Source of the DNA: Crambe crambe
Taxonomy: Eukaryota; Porifera; Demospongiae; Poecilosclerida; Crambeidae
Direction: 5' to 3'
Assembly: GCA_963924555.1 (NCBI GenBank)
Contig: OZ004584.1
Location: forward strand, 3,781,001 to 3,845,000
Length of the DNA stretch: 64,000 nucleotides
Part shown: piece by piece, positions 61,256 to 64,000 of the stretch
Layout of the letters: the number at the start of each line of letters is the position of its first letter
Numbering within the stretch: position 1 is the first letter of the stretch
The notes under the pieces: model-generated
What the model saw: only the letters and a program-made list of their open reading frames with translations
Database searches by the model: none
What the model was told of the DNA's origin: nothing
Translations under genes and position numbers: made by a program

Positions 61256-64000
61256 CTACATTGAAGTGATTTCATCCTTATTCATGTTTTCCTTAACTTC
61301 AATATTAATAGCATCTCCCTCAGTTTCTTCACCTCTATTATGCTTCTTACGTCGAAAAAATCCAACCTAATAACCAAATATCCATAACTGACCCAGTACC
61401 AAATACATTTTAAAAACTCACTGAATATAAAAAAATAACTAATATCACTAGAATCAGAGCACCCCCAATAGCAGGCCAGATGATGGTATGGATCAGTACT
61501 GGATCCTCCACCACTCCAACTCCAGAAGGAACCAATAATACAGATACCTGAATAGGAAGTAATGAAGTGGAGGGGGAAATACCATTATAATTCATAATGA
61601 CAACATGTACATACTTATCATTTTGAGAGGAATATTTTTGGTTACTTGCTCATAACTCATGGGGCAATGAAATTTGATCCAGAAATAGACCAACCATTTT
61701 ACGGAAGGTTGGAAATCTTATTGCTGAAAATCACAATTGAGTTTCTACCTATGTAAGATGTGTATGTAATCACGCACCATGTCGAAGTTATCACTTTCAT
61801 CATCATTTATCCTTTGAAACTCATCAATAACGAAAACAGTTGTAGTAGCAGTGAGAGAAAATGTCATGGAGTTACCCTGAATGTTAAAGGTATGATCATA
61901 ATTGTAAGCTCGGTGAAAAAATTAAACAATACTTTCTTTTCAAATTTCAATTACCCAAATCTGTCTGCTGCATCATAGGGATGGCAGGTCAAAGGTCATA
62001 ATATACTAAAAACTCTCTCTAACAGTTGCCCAAAACAGAATTGTGACAGCCAGTGAGTCAGTACGTTGATCTTATTTATAAGAAAATGAACAAAAGTCGA
62101 TTTTTAGAGATTGTTTTATTCTTATGCTATCGATAAACATTCTTCCCTCTTCCATGTAGTTGTAGGGGTATAAGGGTAGAAGAGAAAGAATGGTACATAG
62201 AGGCATATCTTTTTGACTAAGGTTCTACTTTGCAAATCCTATCAATAGCATGTGGAACACTAGTCTGGTGAATGCAGCATACATGAAGCACTCGAGTGGA
62301 GACCACCTTTATGAGAAATGTTACCATTCAATGGGTTGATGTCCGTATGTCTCACAAAAGCTAGCATAGGGTAAAAACACATGCCCAGCTGTTAAAAATA
62401 GAATCGGAAGATCCAGATAGTGAAAATATATTTACTCATAATTTCCTATCCACATACTCCCCAAAGACCTGACGACTTGGATGACATCTGCCTTTATGGT
62501 TACAGTTGGACAGAATATACAAAAACTAGTGGATGTGCCACAAATTCCTCTAGTCAAGGAGTGCCTACTCAAAGAAGACAAGTCCCTTTACAACTAAGAA
62601 AAGTGTCTTCATGTAAAATATACTCAAAAGCAGCAAGTGGAGTTGACATTAAAGAAATGAAGTGAAGAAGATGGGTAGCTTGAGGACTTTAGCATAGCTG
62701 AACTGGCAATATGACTAGCAAGACAATAAAAGAACTGCAAAGAGCCAGATGCTCAATTCTTCAGGTGAAACCAAATGTAAACTTTCCATAAAGTATAGCG
62801 CTATCAAAGAAAAGGTTGTAGCATTTATCAGTCTACTTTGCAATAGGACCAAGCCTCTGCCAGTTACACTCAGCATTGTCTGAGCAGGTTGCACAGATGC
62901 TGGGGGAAAAAAGATTTTCATGCATCCTCAGGTAGGTAGGAGAAGGTGAGGAAAAGAAATAAAGTGTAAGGTTACATGGAGAGGCTGGTGAAGTTGTCAT
63001 GAGCAAATCAAGGATAGAATTCTTGAAATACTATAATCTAGAACTTATATAATTAATGAAACAGGTCTGTATTTTCCAATGCAACTTACGACACACTCCA
63101 AATGAAGCTAGAAAACATACACATGGAACCAAAGCACAAAAAGCAAAAGATCGTGCAACCATAACTACCTGTACCAATGCTATAGGGACCCTAGCAATGA
63201 TTGGTAAGGCCAAAGAATTTTAGGGAAAAACAATGTCCCCTTCTCTATAAGGCCCTTAATGATGGTTTATAAGTCAAATCGAAATGCAATGCTGAAGACT
63301 ACATACATGAATTTGACCATAGTTCCTTGTGACTTCTCACTCTGATGCTCCAAGCTGACGTAGCTCATCATATTCTTTACCATCACCTGTAATAGCTGGC
63401 TTTTGTACCTGCACTTTAAAGCAGCAATGATACCCTGATACATTGGCTGATGAACAGATGTACAGTTGGGTGGAAGGAGTATCCATGGATCCTGCAATAG
63501 TGGGTCATTGGCATCAAAGTTATCTGCAATCAGAGCCACTTTACTCGATGTTCTTTCTTAACCTCTGGTAGGAAGACATTATGAAAGCACCACTTAGTGA
63601 GTGTGTGACTATTTGTTGAATAATGTTGATCTTCAAGCAGCCAGTAAGCATTCAGTGGAAACCAACCCTTTAAGTGAATTTGACAACCACTTTCTTGGCT
63701 AAAATGATGTTAATCATTAATTTTAGCAACACTTTACAAGAGTGATTTATAATGATTTTGCGAAGAAAAATGAAGTTGAAAAAACCTTTTAATAGTCCAT
63801 GACCTACCGGTGGACTATTAGAGAGAATCCACTGGTGGACTATTAGAGAGAAATCACTGTATTACAATAATTCATGTAGTGCATCTCCACAATATATCTT
63901 GCGCATGTGCACAATTACGTTAGGAAAATTCAAAGTTAAAAGTGTAATAGGCTTACCAATTCACCAAAGAATCTTTCATCAATGTGGGCATCAATAATTA
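61256..64000 (-). CDS. Integrin alpha (gene 2), 3' exons: calf-2 end, transmembrane, tail; partial
   Basis: Tandem paralogue, 3' end only. Exons: >64000-63957 (IIDAHIDERFFGEL, cf. 16613-16726), about 61908-61774 (FNIQGNSMTFSLTATTTVFV, cf. 16381-16527), 61716-61646 (SVKWLVYFWIKFHC then PMSYEQ), 61547-61422 (VSVLLVPSGVGVVEDPV then the membrane helix HTIIWPAIGGALILVILVIF) and 61366-61256 (VGFFRRKKHNRG ... NKDEITSM, stop). GFFRR is the conserved membrane-proximal motif that binds the beta chain and talin-regulated clasp. The 61.8 kb exon has one T fewer than gene 1 (TTTAAC against TTTTAAC), which shifts the frame, so this copy may be broken or the base may be a sequencing error. Confidence 0.85.
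62020..62205 (+). repeat. Diverged copy of the 33.1-33.3 kb repeat junction
   Basis: Reads TAACAGTTGCCCAAAACAG ... GTTGATCTTAT then GAACAAAAGTCGATTTTTAG, the same order as at 33085-33200. Shows that the ~0.8 kb array block and the 235-bp repeat belong to one ancestral element. Confidence 0.65.
63267..63660 (-). pseudogene. pogo/Tigger-like DDE transposase fragment
   Basis: Minus strand reads TKWCFHNVFLPEVKKEHR, then VALIADNFDANDPLL, WILLPPNCTSVHQPMYQGII and ALKCRYKSQLL. This is the DDE core of pogo/Tigger/Jerky-type transposases. The usual QPMDQG, which holds the third catalytic Asp, is QPMYQG here, so it cannot be active. A frameshift near 63540 separates the first block from the rest. Only the C-terminal half of the catalytic core is present, inside the intron of integrin gene 2. 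Confidence 0.78.
63808..63852. repeat. Short tandem duplication
   Basis: GGTGGACTATTAGAGAGAA occurs twice, 24 bp apart, in integrin gene 2's intron. Confidence 0.6.

Noticed and set aside
62420-62665. Plus-strand frame containing RPDDLDDICLYGYSW, thought to resemble Pif1-type helicase tails
   Set aside because: The resemblance rests on a few acidic residues, and neighbouring frames are closed; not enough to call.

Overview
The window is eukaryotic nuclear DNA from an animal. It is AT-rich, its exons are short and bounded by GT...AG, and most of it is transposon debris. It carries an integrin alpha gene, which is an animal gene family. The mix of elements (a tyrosine-recombinase element, K02A2.6-like and Gmr1-like Ty3/gypsy elements, a DUF4371-type hAT, a RecQ-like fragment) and the many hairpin MITEs suggest an early-branching metazoan, most likely a demosponge. 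That placement is inference, because no species marker was read.

The only host gene supported exon by exon is an integrin alpha on the minus strand. Twenty-eight exons were found from 60324 (signal peptide) down to about 16381. Twenty-six of them join in consistent reading phase. The two uncertain points are one unlocated exon between exons 13 and 15 and the acceptor of the last exon found. Together they encode a signal peptide, most of a seven-bladed FG-GAP propeller, the thigh and calf domains and a furin-type RVKR site. Its introns have been filled by transposons, so about 3.1 kb of coding sequence covers about 44 kb. Just upstream, at 61256-64000, lies the 3' end of a second, tandem integrin alpha with transmembrane segment and GFFRR tail. 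That copy carries a one-base deletion relative to the first. No transmembrane or tail exon was found for the first gene.

Layout, left to right: 1-14853 is nested transposons. The two halves of a K02A2.6-like gypsy element (1-1752 and 13097-14853) flank a hairpin MITE, a nearly intact hAT (5148-8020) and a Gmr1-like LTR element whose integrase precedes the missing reverse transcriptase (8499-11544). 16381-22524 holds the thigh and calf exons. 25306-33866 is a tandem array of an ~0.8 kb unit, each copy with a hairpin MITE. One unit was interrupted by a 5.5 kb DNA transposon (26336-31873) encoding a transposase-like core, an Ulp1-type cysteine protease and a PHD finger. The array ends in three ~235 bp tandem repeats, each closing with a hairpin. 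34330-36832 is a decayed tyrosine-recombinase element. 36916-54941 holds scattered propeller exons among MITEs. 55000-60118 is the first intron, with a RecQ-like fragment and a Harbinger-like MITE. 61256-64000 is the second integrin fragment with a pogo/Tigger-like remnant in its intron.

The most notable objects are the transposase-Ulp1-PHD element, the Gmr1-like pol order, the transposon-inflated and duplicated integrin locus, and a set of DNA transposons with perfect 5-6 bp target duplications. No tRNA, rRNA or CRISPR array was seen.
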